From an uncultured Muribaculaceae bacterium (lineage in GTDB: Bacteria; Bacteroidota; Bacteroidia; Bacteroidales; Muribaculaceae): DNA of 26,694 nt. The stretch is taken from contig CAJTOZ010000032.1 of NCBI GenBank assembly GCA_910578095.1, positions 1-26,694 of the forward strand, given 5' to 3'. This document shows positions 13,259 to 21,383 of the stretch, piece by piece. Position 1 is the stretch's first letter, and the number at the start of each line of letters is the position of its first letter. The position numbers and the translations under genes are program-made. Below the pieces are notes generated by a model. It was given only the letters and a program-made list of their open reading frames with translations. It was not told the origin of the DNA and did no database searches.

Positions 13259-13575
13259 TTGCCGGCCCGCTCCGCTATCGCCTTGAGATACTCCATCCTG
13301 TGGCATGCACCACAGCATCGGGAGCGCTGCCCACCGATTTTGTGCTCACGCGTTCGGTTCGGGCCGAGCGCGTGAGCTTCAACGGGCGCCGGAGCGAGGA
13401 AGTGGGTGAGCATTTTCCGGACTATTCCGTGCGATGGCGCATACGCGACGCACATACAATAGCCGAGGGATGGCGCGTGCGGGAGCTCGGCGGCCACACT
13501 TATACCGTTGTAGCCATCGAGCCGAATCGCCATCGCGGATTTATCACCCTTATATGCGAACGTCTCAATGAGTAA
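13255..13575 (+). CDS. head closure / head-tail adaptor protein
   Basis: The 106-aa beta-rich protein has the pattern of the SPP1 gp16-like head-tail joining family: 'LRYRLEILHPV', 'RAERVSFNGRRSEEVGEHFPDYSVRWRIR', and the ending 'GHTYTVVAIEPNRHRGFITLICE'. It would plug the connector after packaging. It overlaps both neighbours by a few bases, and its order after the gp6-like gene is canonical. Confidence 0.88.
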   Translation: MIAGPLRYRLEILHPVACTTASGALPTDFVLTRSVRAERVSFNGRRSEEVGEHFPDYSVRWRIRDAHTIAEGWRVRELGGHTYTVVAIEPNRHRGFITLICERLNE

Positions 13576-14053
13576 ACGAATCCGAAACGTCAGTCAAGGC
13601 CTGCGCTATATAGCCAGCGAGGGAGAGAAAATATGCCGGCGCAGCATCCGCAACTCGCTCAAGAAAGAGGCGCGGCGCACGCGCCGCAAGGCGTTGCAAA
13701 ACCTCAAGAGCACTTCCATTCGCTACACAGCGAGGTTGGGAAAGACCCTCGGTGCCGGCATGACACGGGATGGCCGTGGCATCTATATCTCGGCGCGTGC
13801 AAGCAAACGCACGCAAAAAGGTATGTATCTCAACCGCCACAAGTTGTTTAAGCCCGTGCTTCTGTTCATCGTCGAAGGTTCCGGACCACGATACACCAAG
13901 AAGGGGGCGGCACGAGGAAAAATAGATCGCACAAAATATGGAGGATGGCTGCAGCGCACACGCGACACCGAGTTTCCCCGTACAGAGGCAAATGTTATAG
14001 ACGAATTTGAAAACCAGCTTGAACGGCTTTGTAAAAAATATGGAATGCTATAG
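13568..14053 (+). CDS. HK97 gp10-like minor head/tail protein
   Basis: The 161-aa, very basic protein has a long helical N-terminus (ICRRSIRNSLKKEARRTRRKALQNL) followed by 'TSIRYTARLGKTLGAGMTRDGRGIYISAR', a segment 'GPRYTKKGAARG' resembling the gp10 'GT..R' turn, and a helical end (IDEFENQLERLCKKYG). Position and layout point to the HK97 gp10-like tail-completion family, though the motif match is weak. It overlaps the head-closure gene by 8 nt and the next gene by 14 nt. Confidence 0.7.
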   Translation: MSKRIRNVSQGLRYIASEGEKICRRSIRNSLKKEARRTRRKALQNLKSTSIRYTARLGKTLGAGMTRDGRGIYISARASKRTQKGMYLNRHKLFKPVLLFIVEGSGPRYTKKGAARGKIDRTKYGGWLQRTRDTEFPRTEANVIDEFENQLERLCKKYGML

Positions 14054-14450
14054 TGTCCGCACCACGTCCTTAAGCGGAGGAGCACTGGTGCGCGCCGCAC
14101 TTCTCTCCCACCCGGCCATACGCGATTCCGTCACGCGTATTTTCCCGGTCGCTGTACCAGAAGCTACACTGCCCTACATGGTGTACAGGCGCACGGCCAT
14201 GCAGCCGGTGGCATGGAAAAGCCATGGGAGCGATGACACACTGACCGTAGAGATTACCGTGTGTACTGCCGCCTACGACGAGGGCGTGCGCCTGGCCGAG
14301 GCAGTCCGGGAAGTGTTCGACGGCACACAGATAGAGATTCCAGAGCTCCCAGCCCTCCGAGCGCGCCGCAGCTCAATAGTCGACGCCTGCGAGACCTATG
14401 AGGCAGACGCCTACATACAGATAATAACCATAAACATCAAAATACAATGA
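14040..14450 (+). CDS. tail completion/terminator protein, DUF3168-like
   Basis: ATG 14040 gives 136 aa; a start at 14007 would overlap the preceding gene more deeply. The pattern fits DUF3168 (SPP1 gp17-type): 'GALVRAALLSHPAIRDSVTRIFPVAVPEATLPYMVYRR', 'TLTVEITVCTAAYDEGVRLAEAVREVFDG', and a final 'YEADAYIQIITINIKI' strand. This protein caps the tail tube at the head end. Its stop overlaps the major tail protein start. Confidence 0.85.
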   Translation: MECYSVRTTSLSGGALVRAALLSHPAIRDSVTRIFPVAVPEATLPYMVYRRTAMQPVAWKSHGSDDTLTVEITVCTAAYDEGVRLAEAVREVFDGTQIEIPELPALRARRSSIVDACETYEADAYIQIITINIKIQ

Positions 14451-14908
14451 ACAAAACCGGATACGTAAACGGCAGCGACCTTCTGCTGTTCATCAACGGC
14501 AAGGCCGTGGGTCACGCCACGAGCCATACCACCACCTTCAACTCCGAAACCAAGGATCGTGCAGTCAAGCCCATAGCCTCGGCCAGCATGACAGCCGGAA
14601 AATGGAAGGAAAAAGGTGTCACGGGTATGAGTGTCAGCATCTCGGCCGAGGGGCTGCGCAACTTCGACGAGAGCGAACACGGCATGCGCACACTGCTTGC
14701 AGCATGGGCCGCCGGCGAGAGCGTGGAGGTGAAAGCCATCGAGCGCGGAAACGATGCGAAGCCGTACCTCTCGGGGCGTTTCATCATCGCATCGCTCGAA
14801 GAGAGCGCGCCTGCCGAGGACGACGCCACCTATAACATCAGTCTTGAAAACGATGGCGAAATCACACTCAATCCCGAAAGCATCACCGAAAACCCTGCCG
14901 CCGAATGA
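14447..14908 (+). CDS. major tail protein
   Basis: The 153-aa protein begins 'MNKTGYVNGSDLLLFINGKAVGHATSHTTTFNSETKDRAVK'. It contains 'GMSVSISAEGLRNF' and 'LLAAWAAGESVEVKAIERGN…PYLSGRFIIASLEESAPAEDDATYNISLENDGEI', the typical tube-protein pattern of TP901-1-like phages. Hexamers stack to form the tail tube around the tape measure. The following chaperone gene overlaps by 4 nt. Confidence 0.92.
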   Translation: MNKTGYVNGSDLLLFINGKAVGHATSHTTTFNSETKDRAVKPIASASMTAGKWKEKGVTGMSVSISAEGLRNFDESEHGMRTLLAAWAAGESVEVKAIERGNDAKPYLSGRFIIASLEESAPAEDDATYNISLENDGEITLNPESITENPAAE

Positions 14909-15213
14909 AGTCTGTTTCCACCATCAACATAGGCGGCAACGCCTATCCCTGCTACATGACTATGGGAGCGATGCTGCGCTTCACCAATGCCACCGGCACC
15001 GAAGTGGGCGCCATAGCTCCGGGCGCCGTGGTGCCCATGATACAACTATGCCACTGCATGGTGGCCGCCGCGTGTGTCCGCGAGAAGGTTCCTTTCGACA
15101 TGGGCCTCGATGAGTTTGCCGACCGTCTGACGCCCGACGAGTTCGCCCGCTGGAGCGCGATGCTCGAGACAGAAGCCGTGCACGACGACAGCGCGGAAAA
15201 AAAAAGCCTATGA
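14905..15213 (+). CDS. tail assembly chaperone 1 (gpG-like)
   Basis: The 102-aa protein follows the major tail protein and precedes the tape-measure region, the standard site of tail-assembly chaperones. It starts 'MKSVSTINIGGNAYPCYMTMGAMLRFTNATG' and ends 'FARWSAMLETEAVHDDSAEKK'. Near its 3' end, nine A residues (15197-15205) contain A AAA AAA in frame. A -1 slip there enters the downstream gene's frame without a stop (AAG CCT ATG…), giving a G-GT style fusion of ~229 aa. Confidence 0.75.
   Translation: MKSVSTINIGGNAYPCYMTMGAMLRFTNATGTEVGAIAPGAVVPMIQLCHCMVAAACVREKVPFDMGLDEFADRLTPDEFARWSAMLETEAVHDDSAEKKSL
15197..15205 (+). promoter_or_regulatory. A9 slippery sequence, candidate -1 programmed frameshift
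   Basis: Nine consecutive A residues sit 6 nt before the stop of chaperone 1. Chaperone 2 is in the -1 frame, and that frame is open from the A-run into its ATG at 15210. Lambda G/GT uses the same strategy at this genomic position. Whether slippage happens is inference. Confidence 0.5.
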
Positions 15214-15593
15214 CGGTGCGCGCGGCACTGGGCGTTGCAATGGGCTGCATGCACATGAGCCTCGACGATTTCCAGACGCTGCGGCCCGCTGAATTCATCG
15301 CTGCCGCCGATGCCTGGCAAAGCTCGCAGGACGCCGATGTGCGCCGAAGCTGGGAGATAGCCCGCACGGTGGCGGCGATACTTTTACAGCCGCATGCGAG
15401 GCGGCGCCTCACAGTGCGCAGCGTGCTGCAGCTTCCATGGGACGCTCCGGTGGCCACACGCAGTAGCCAACATGCGCCGGCGCTCACCAGAGAGCAGCAG
15501 CGCCGGCGTTTCGAGGAGGTGTGCGGCAGACTGGAGGAGCGTCAGCAAGCGGTGCCGTCGTCTACAGCTTCCGTCGCCTCGTCTGTTTCTTGA
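15210..15593 (+). CDS. tail assembly chaperone 2 (GT-like extension)
   Basis: The 127-aa protein starts at an ATGA overlap with chaperone 1. It reads 'MGCMHMSLDDFQTLRPAEFIAAADAWQSSQDADVRRSWEIARTVAAILLQPHARRRLTVRSVLQLPWD', a helical pattern like the short post-G proteins (gpT/GP14-type) of siphophages, and ends in a Ser/Ala tail. It may be made both by its own start and as the -1 frameshift extension of chaperone 1. Its last 52 bp overlap the 3' end of a reverse-strand gene. Confidence 0.7.
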   Translation: MTVRAALGVAMGCMHMSLDDFQTLRPAEFIAAADAWQSSQDADVRRSWEIARTVAAILLQPHARRRLTVRSVLQLPWDAPVATRSSQHAPALTREQQRRRFEEVCGRLEERQQAVPSSTASVASSVS

Positions 15594-15802
15594 TCCTCAT
15601 CGGACGGCACGCGGCGGTTCAGCTTCACGATCGATATCACCAGCCCTACGGCCGTGCCGACAATAAACAGAACCGCGAACACGATAGCAACCCACATGAT
15701 GCCCCAACATAAAAACCACAGAACATGACCCGCCACCGAGCCCTCCGCCTCTACAAAGCGATCGAGCCAGCCCATGAACATCGTATCAAAATCTTTCTCC
15801 AT
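15542..15802 (-). CDS. small reverse-strand membrane protein (86 aa)
   Basis: Read on the - strand from ATG at 15802, this 86-aa protein has a short N-terminus (MEKDFDTMFMGWLDRFVEAE) and one long hydrophobic region, about residues 24-58. That region ('VLWFLCWGIMWVAIVFAVLFIVGTAVGLVI') may span the membrane once or twice. An acidic tail (PSDEDQETDEATEAVDDG) follows. It starts 15 nt after the upstream reverse gene stops, so both are probably one transcript from the promoter at 16163-16193. Its 3' end overlaps chaperone 2 in convergent orientation. No family is recognised. Holin-like topology is possible, but opposite orientation to the late operon suggests expression outside the lytic programme. 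Confidence 0.65.
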   Translation of the reverse strand: MEKDFDTMFMGWLDRFVEAEGSVAGHVLWFLCWGIMWVAIVFAVLFIVGTAVGLVISIVKLNRRVPSDEDQETDEATEAVDDGTAC

Positions 15803-15817
15803 GGCATCAAATTTTTA

Positions 15818-16138
15818 TCAACAGCCACCATCGCAGCCGCAATCTCCACCATCGCAACCGCAGTCACCTGCATCGTGGAACCCTCCGCATATACCACCGG
15901 CGGCATATAGATAGAACGGCAGCGGAACGGAGCCGCTGCCCGGGGCGCGGCCGGGCACTTTCATGAACGGGCGCAGCAGCGCAAGCACGCCAATCATCAC
16001 AAGCGAATAGAATGCCAGGACAGCACCGATACCTAAAACCACCAGAAGCAGCCACACAATCAACCCTACCACGGGACCTACCCCGCTTACCAAGTTGAAC
16101 AGCGTCTGCATCGACATATTCGTAATATCCCAAATCAT
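15818..16138 (-). CDS. reverse-strand membrane protein with Cys/Gly-rich C-terminal tail (106 aa)
   Basis: I chose ATG at 16138 because the upstream TTG at 16165 is part of the promoter's -7 box. The 106-aa product has a long hydrophobic region at residues ~19-56 ('VVGLIVWLLLVVLGIGAVLA', 'LVMIGVLALL'), giving probably two membrane helices. A Pro/Gly linker and then a striking tail follow: six Cys in the last 23 residues, with a tandem unit DCGCDGG repeated twice. The Cys cluster could bind metal or form disulphides, depending on its side of the membrane. No family is recognised. It is the first gene of a reverse pair in the otherwise forward tail operon. Confidence 0.68.
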   Translation of the reverse strand: MIWDITNMSMQTLFNLVSGVGPVVGLIVWLLLVVLGIGAVLAFYSLVMIGVLALLRPFMKVPGRAPGSGSVPLPFYLYAAGGICGGFHDAGDCGCDGGDCGCDGGC

Positions 16139-16162
16139 AACAGGATTGATCTTTATTATCCG

Positions 16163-16193
16163 CAAATATATAACAAAGACAGATACGAAGCAA
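16163..16193 (-). promoter_or_regulatory. predicted promoter for the reverse-strand membrane genes
   Basis: On the - strand, TATATTTG (16170-16163) is an exact TAnnTTTG box, and TTG (16193-16191) lies exactly 20 bp upstream. The box is ~25 bp before ATG 16138. This is the best-spaced Bacteroidota promoter in the window. Confidence 0.65.
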
Positions 16194-16227
16194 GTAAACA
16201 GACCTTAAAAGGTAAACACACACCATC

Positions 16228-19140
16228 ATGGGCCATAAAAAGCACGACATACGGTTTGATTTCATTGTAAATGGCAATGGAAAGATCGAGGGAATGACCC
16301 TCGACCTCGAGAACCTCGCGCGGGCATCCGAGGCTGCCGCCGCCACAGTGAAGAAACTGAACGCCAAGTGGTACGATTCCATCACCAAGGTGTCGGCCAC
16401 ATGCGCCACATTCGGCGCCTCGATGGCGCAGTTGCAGAGCTCCATGGAAAGCCTTACCGCAGGCTACAACGACTTCGACAAGGCCATGCGCGCCACCAAC
16501 ACCATGGCCAGAAAGGATGCTGCAGGCTTCGAGATGCTGAAAACTCAGGTCAACGACCTCTCGAAGAGCATACCCCTCGCAAAATCCGAGCTGGCATCCG
16601 GACTGTATCAGGTGATCAGCAACGGTGTGCCGGAGGATAACTGGATATCCTATCTTGAAGCGTCGGCAAAAGCGAGCGTGGGTGGCATAGCCGACCTGGG
16701 GCAAGTGGTGGGCGTCACCTCCACCATCATAAAGAACTATGGCCTGAGCTGGAGCGAGGCAGCGTCAATCCAGGATAAAATCCAGCTCACAGCTATCAAC
16801 GGCGTCACCTCTTTCGAGCAACTTGCGGCAGCGCTGCCGCGCGTCACCGGCAATGCCGCCACGCTCGGTGTGAGCATCGAGGAGTTGCTGGCCACATTCG
16901 CCACGCTCACGGGCGTGAGCGGCAACACGGCCGAGGTGTCGACACAGCTCGCCGCCATATTCACAGCCCTGGTGAAGCCATCAAGCGAGGCGGCAAAAAT
17001 GGCACAACAGATGGGCATAAAGTTCGATGCCGCCGCCATAAAGGCTGCCGGGGGCATGGAGATGTTTCTGGCACAGCTCGACGAATCTGTAAAAACATAT
17101 TCCGCTGCTTCGGGCGTGCTGGAACAGGAGGTGTATGGCAAATTGTTTGGATCGGCTGAAGCGCTGCGCGCTCTTGTGCCCCTGCAGGGACAGCTGGCCC
17201 AGAAGTTCCGCGACAACACCACCGCCATGGCCGACAGCGCCGGCGTCATCGGCGAGGCATTCGCCAACGTCAACTCCACTGCCGCATCGCAGAACCAGAT
17301 ACTCAAAAACACCATAGATTCATGGACGGCTCTGGCTGCCAGAGCGGCATCCTCCATCAGCCCGTACCTTAACTTCGTGGCCACTATCGGACAGGCCACC
17401 ACGGGCGTCGTTGCGCTCGGCAACGGCATGCGCAAGCTCATAGTGCACTTTCACAAGATTGTGCCTGTGGCAAAGATAGCCGCGGGTGCCGCCACTATGC
17501 TGCGCAACGCCACAAAGGCTGCCGCAGTGTCCACCGCTGCCGCAGCCAAGGGCACGGGAGCCATGGCCGTGTCGGTGGGCGCGCTCAAGGTCGCGCTGGT
17601 GAGCACCGGCATAGGTGCCCTGCTGGTGGCGCTGGGCTTCGCTTTCTCGAAGCTGGCCGACAACGCCCGGAAGGCAGCCGAAGATATCACCGGCTCGAGC
17701 GAGCGAATCAGGCAGGCCCAGGAGAATATGAAGCTGACGGAACACGAGGTCAACAAATCCATCCAGACAGAAATTGCCGAGCTCAAGACCCTCATACTGA
17801 CCAAAGGCGATGCCACGGTAGCCGTGCAGCGCCTCAACGACAAGTACAGGGACAGTTTCGGCACCTTCGAGACAGCGGCGGAATGGTACAGGGTGCTCGC
17901 AAAAAACGCGGCGCTGTATGCCAAAGTGCAGGCCGCCTCCGAGCTCGACCTCGAATACAGCACGAACCTTTCCACCCTGAAAGAGGAGAAGAGCGAGCTC
18001 GAAGCCAGGCAGAAAGCATTGCTGCGCGCCGGAAAAGTTGAGATAAAACACTACGGACGCGACGGCCGGCGCAAAAAGGTGTCTGGAGAAGGCGCCGCCG
18101 AATATATAGAGCTGGGAAAGCAGATAAAGGACTACAATACCCGCATCGTGGAGCAGACCCGGCTCATGCACGACAACACTGCGGAGATGGAGAAGTGGCT
18201 CGGCAAAATGAAAACAGCCGATGTCACCCCGGATACCACTCCCGCTCCACCGAGCACCGACGGCGACAAAGGAGGTATAAAATGGATCAAAAACGCGCAA
18301 ACCCTCAACGACTATACCAATAACCTCAGTTTTCTTGACCAACGCCTTAAAGCGCTCAAACCAACTGAGACTGCTGAAATAGAACAGATAAGGAAGGAGC
18401 GCAAGGAGCTGCAGTCATACATAGCTGTGCTTCGCGAGCGGCTCGGGATAGAGGAACAGCGTGGCCGCGCTCTGGCCGATCCGGTGAAAAGAATCGAACC
18501 GATAGCGCCACCGCCCATCGTGACCATGCCGGATGTAAAGCCTCCCGAAGGGCTACAACGGGCCACCAATATGTGGGACGCCTATACGGAAGCCGTACAA
18601 CAGTCAAACGCAGCCATGCAACAAGCGAGCGCAACCATGGCAGAGTATCAGCGGGGCGCGGTAGACAACATCACCAGAGCCATGAGCTCTATGGGCGATG
18701 CCATCGGCGGAACCGCCGGCGCATGGCTCGACTACGCATCCAAGGCCATTTCCGCCATCGCTCAGGTGTTGCCGCAAATCCTTGCACTGACCAATGCGCA
18801 GGCCGCCCAGGCTATTTCCGGTGTCACAGCCTCTGGAGCTTCTTTGCCGCCGCCGTTCAATTTCATATCTATAAGCGCCGGTGTGGCTGCCGTGATCGCC
18901 GCGTTGGCCAGCGTGCCAAAGTTTGCCGACGGCGGCATAGCCTATGGCCCCACCCTGGGCCTCTTCGGCGAGTATGCGGGCGCAAGCCGCAACCCTGAGG
19001 TGGTGGCTCCGCTCAACACGCTCCGCTCTCTCTTAGCTCCGGCCGCTCAAGCCATGCCCCAGGAGGTACATTGGGTGATGAAACGCCACGATCTTGTGGC
19101 GATACTCCGATATAACGATAAATACTACGACCGAGTATGA
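16228..19140 (+). CDS. tail tape measure protein, TP901 family
   Basis: At 970 aa this is the longest protein in the window. Residues ~70-300 match the phage tail tape-measure core domain: 'MRATNTMARKDAAGFEMLKTQVNDLS', 'LASGLYQVISNGVP', 'ASVGGIADLGQVVGVTSTIIKNYG', 'GVTSFEQLAAALPRVTGNAATLGVSIEELLATFATLTG'. Hydrophobic segments occur around 370-400 and 452-475, as expected for the part that inserts into the host membrane for DNA ejection. Coiled coils follow, and the end 'FADGGIAYGPTLGLFGEYAGASRNPEVVAPL' is typical of tape-measure C-termini. Its length sets the tail length. The stop overlaps the next start (ATGA). Confidence 0.95.
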   Translation: MGHKKHDIRFDFIVNGNGKIEGMTLDLENLARASEAAAATVKKLNAKWYDSITKVSATCATFGASMAQLQSSMESLTAGYNDFDKAMRATNTMARKDAAGFEMLKTQVNDLSKSIPLAKSELASGLYQVISNGVPEDNWISYLEASAKASVGGIADLGQVVGVTSTIIKNYGLSWSEAASIQDKIQLTAINGVTSFEQLAAALPRVTGNAATLGVSIEELLATFATLTGVSGNTAEVSTQLAAIFTALVKPSSEAAKMAQQMGIKFDAAAIKAAGGMEMFLAQLDESVKTYSAASGVLEQEVYGKLFGSAEALRALVPLQGQLAQKFRDNTTAMADSAGVIGEAFANVNSTAASQNQILKNTIDSWTALAARAASSISPYLNFVATIGQATTGVVALGNGMRKLIVHFHKIVPVAKIAAGAATMLRNATKAAAVSTAAAAKGTGAMAVSVGALKVALVSTGIGALLVALGFAFSKLADNARKAAEDITGSSERIRQAQENMKLTEHEVNKSIQTEIAELKTLILTKGDATVAVQRLNDKYRDSFGTFETAAEWYRVLAKNAALYAKVQAASELDLEYSTNLSTLKEEKSELEARQKALLRAGKVEIKHYGRDGRRKKVSGEGAAEYIELGKQIKDYNTRIVEQTRLMHDNTAEMEKWLGKMKTADVTPDTTPAPPSTDGDKGGIKWIKNAQTLNDYTNNLSFLDQRLKALKPTETAEIEQIRKERKELQSYIAVLRERLGIEEQRGRALADPVKRIEPIAPPPIVTMPDVKPPEGLQRATNMWDAYTEAVQQSNAAMQQASATMAEYQRGAVDNITRAMSSMGDAIGGTAGAWLDYASKAISAIAQVLPQILALTNAQAAQAISGVTASGASLPPPFNFISISAGVAAVIAALASVPKFADGGIAYGPTLGLFGEYAGASRNPEVVAPLNTLRSLLAPAAQAMPQEVHWVMKRHDLVAILRYNDKYYDRV

Positions 19141-21383
19141 TAACTGCCGAGATATATCCCCTATACAGCGGTGGTTTCACCGCCATCGACGGCACGCAAT
19201 GGAGCGTGGATATAGAGCAGGTGGGCGAAGCCGTGAAAGGCAACCATTTCTCCGGGCTGACATTCCCATCCGACACTCCCGCGCAAATTGAATGGCCCGA
19301 GACCGACAAGCTCGAATGTATTTGCCCTTCGGCCCTCACTCTCACTCTTGAGAGCGACACCGACCGGCGTTTCATAGACCTGTACTCCACCCATCCTGGA
19401 ATGATACGCGCCGCCATCAGGCGCAACGGTGCGCTATACTGGTGCGGCCTGCTCGATACAGAGCTCTACGACGAGCCCTACAGCTACGGCTCCGGCTACG
19501 ATGTCACCTTTACATTCAGCGACCTCGGTCAGCTCAAGCGCCTGCGCTGGAACCGCTCGGACGCGCATATCACTCTGCGCGCGGCCATAGAATGGTGCCT
19601 GAGACCACTGCGCCGCGAAGACAGCGTGCCGGTGGAATATTTCGTGGCCACTGAATCCGTGGTCTACGATGATGATGATGAGCCCTCCTATGCGGGGATC
19701 CTCGACGGGGTGCTCGTGGACGCGGATCGCTTCTACAACGAAGATGGCGAGGCATTCACTCTATACGATACTCTTGAGGCTCTGCTACGTCCCTTCGGCC
19801 TGCGGATAGAGCAGCGCGCCGGAGCGTTCCACGTGTACGACCTGCACAGCCTCCACAGCCTCGGTGGCCGTCGGCAGATAGAATGGGATGGCACGGATGC
19901 CATGCTCAGCGTAGAAAAAGTGTACAACAATGTGCGCGTGACGTTCTCGCCGGCTGCCGGCGCTGAGCTCATAGACTGCCGGATCGACCCCGCCGACGTG
20001 GAACTGTCGCCCGATGGTTTCGGGTCGGACAGCGTGCCGGTGGAGCCGCACCTCGACGCCGGAGGGTTCAACCTGCCGGGTTTCCATATTTATTGGGGCG
20101 ACCCCACAGAGCCACCGGAAGCCTTCGAGCTGCTCGACGGCACCAAGCTGTTCAAAATAGAGGCTGCCTACAGCGGCAGCGACACTGCCGGCGCCATCTA
20201 TGCGTACAATGCGCGCCCGACGGTGGCCGTTCACGATAGCTTCAAGGGTGGCAACCGAGTGCTCGCCACAAAACCCGTATATATCCCCGATCTCTCGCGC
20301 GGAGGTAGCCGGGGCCGCAATTCAAGCCCGTACGCCCTGCGTGTGTCGCTCGATTTGCTGTGCGATGTGTGTGCCAATCCGTTTGAGCGTGGAGTGGAAT
20401 CAGAGAAAGATATCGTGGAGCGTTTCGACAAGAGAGTGCCATTTGCGCTGGTGCCGGTGCGGCTGTCGCTGCTCAGCGCTCCTTCCGGCGGCTTCGAGCT
20501 ATACCGCTACGACAATGAGGCCGTAGCCCGCTGTCCGGCACTTCCTGATGATAGTTACACTGCCGGCGCCACAGGTTGGAGGAGCACTCTGGATGGACGC
20601 ACATACGGCTTTTACATGTTTCTCAGTTACTACGACAGCTCAGACCGCCAGAAAAAAAGTGGCCTTGGCGGCTGGACCACCAACCGCAAGCCGGTAGGTA
20701 TGTACACCGGAAAACTCCCTACGGCCTTCGACCGCGTGGGCACCGGATGCATCATCCCCGTGCCGCCGTGCGCCGGCTGGCTGCAGCTGGAGGTATGGGG
20801 CGGCGTGTATCGTTGCACTGGCGATATAGTCCAGGATCTCAACCTGGGAGGAAAATCCGTCACCACACTCGAATACATAGATAGAGACGGCAAGGACACT
20901 CCCTTACGATGGCTGCTCTATAAAGATGCAAAGGTGGAGCTGTGTTCCCGCTACGGTCAGGCCCTGGAAGACAACGCCACCGACGACGTGGAGTTCTCTG
21001 CCTGGCTTTTGAGAGACGCAGAGGAAGAGTTGAGCATCGAAACAAAAATAGGCTCATGCGTGGACGGTCTCGCCATAGCTAAAGGGATGTGCATGGACGC
21101 CCGCACCAAGGAGCCTCTGAGTGTATTCCGCCGCGCCGGTGTCACCGACCATGCCGAGAAACTGCTTATCGGCACAGCCTACAGTCAGCACGCACGCCGC
21201 CACGCTGTGCTCACGGGCACCACCCTTATCGCCCCGGCACTCTCCACATTCACCGACGCCGCATCGCCCGGCATTCTGTTTATGCGTAAGGGAGCTGTGG
21301 AACGGCTACGCGAAGCTGAAGCACAGTCCACCTTCTGCGAATTGTCCCCCGAATATTACGAAGGTATCGAATATGAGCAATAA
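19137..21383 (+). CDS. tail tip/baseplate protein (distal tail or tail-associated)
   Basis: The 748-aa protein follows the tape measure, where Dit/Tal-type baseplate hub proteins are encoded. The N-terminal ~135 residues ('QWSVDIEQVGEA', 'LTLTLESDTDRRFIDLYS', 'ALYWCGLLDTELYDEPYSYG', 'DVTFTFSDLGQLKRLRW') match a recurring Bacteroidota phage tail pattern. The remainder is beta-rich and aspartate-rich, with 'RIEQRAGAFHVYDLHSL' and a late segment 'EFSAWLLRDAEEELSIETKIGS' that resembles hub domains. No catalytic motif, signal or membrane segment is evident. I cannot assign Dit or Tal separately, and both may be fused here. Confidence 0.75.
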   Translation: MITAEIYPLYSGGFTAIDGTQWSVDIEQVGEAVKGNHFSGLTFPSDTPAQIEWPETDKLECICPSALTLTLESDTDRRFIDLYSTHPGMIRAAIRRNGALYWCGLLDTELYDEPYSYGSGYDVTFTFSDLGQLKRLRWNRSDAHITLRAAIEWCLRPLRREDSVPVEYFVATESVVYDDDDEPSYAGILDGVLVDADRFYNEDGEAFTLYDTLEALLRPFGLRIEQRAGAFHVYDLHSLHSLGGRRQIEWDGTDAMLSVEKVYNNVRVTFSPAAGAELIDCRIDPADVELSPDGFGSDSVPVEPHLDAGGFNLPGFHIYWGDPTEPPEAFELLDGTKLFKIEAAYSGSDTAGAIYAYNARPTVAVHDSFKGGNRVLATKPVYIPDLSRGGSRGRNSSPYALRVSLDLLCDVCANPFERGVESEKDIVERFDKRVPFALVPVRLSLLSAPSGGFELYRYDNEAVARCPALPDDSYTAGATGWRSTLDGRTYGFYMFLSYYDSSDRQKKSGLGGWTTNRKPVGMYTGKLPTAFDRVGTGCIIPVPPCAGWLQLEVWGGVYRCTGDIVQDLNLGGKSVTTLEYIDRDGKDTPLRWLLYKDAKVELCSRYGQALEDNATDDVEFSAWLLRDAEEELSIETKIGSCVDGLAIAKGMCMDARTKEPLSVFRRAGVTDHAEKLLIGTAYSQHARRHAVLTGTTLIAPALSTFTDAASPGILFMRKGAVERLREAEAQSTFCELSPEYYEGIEYEQ

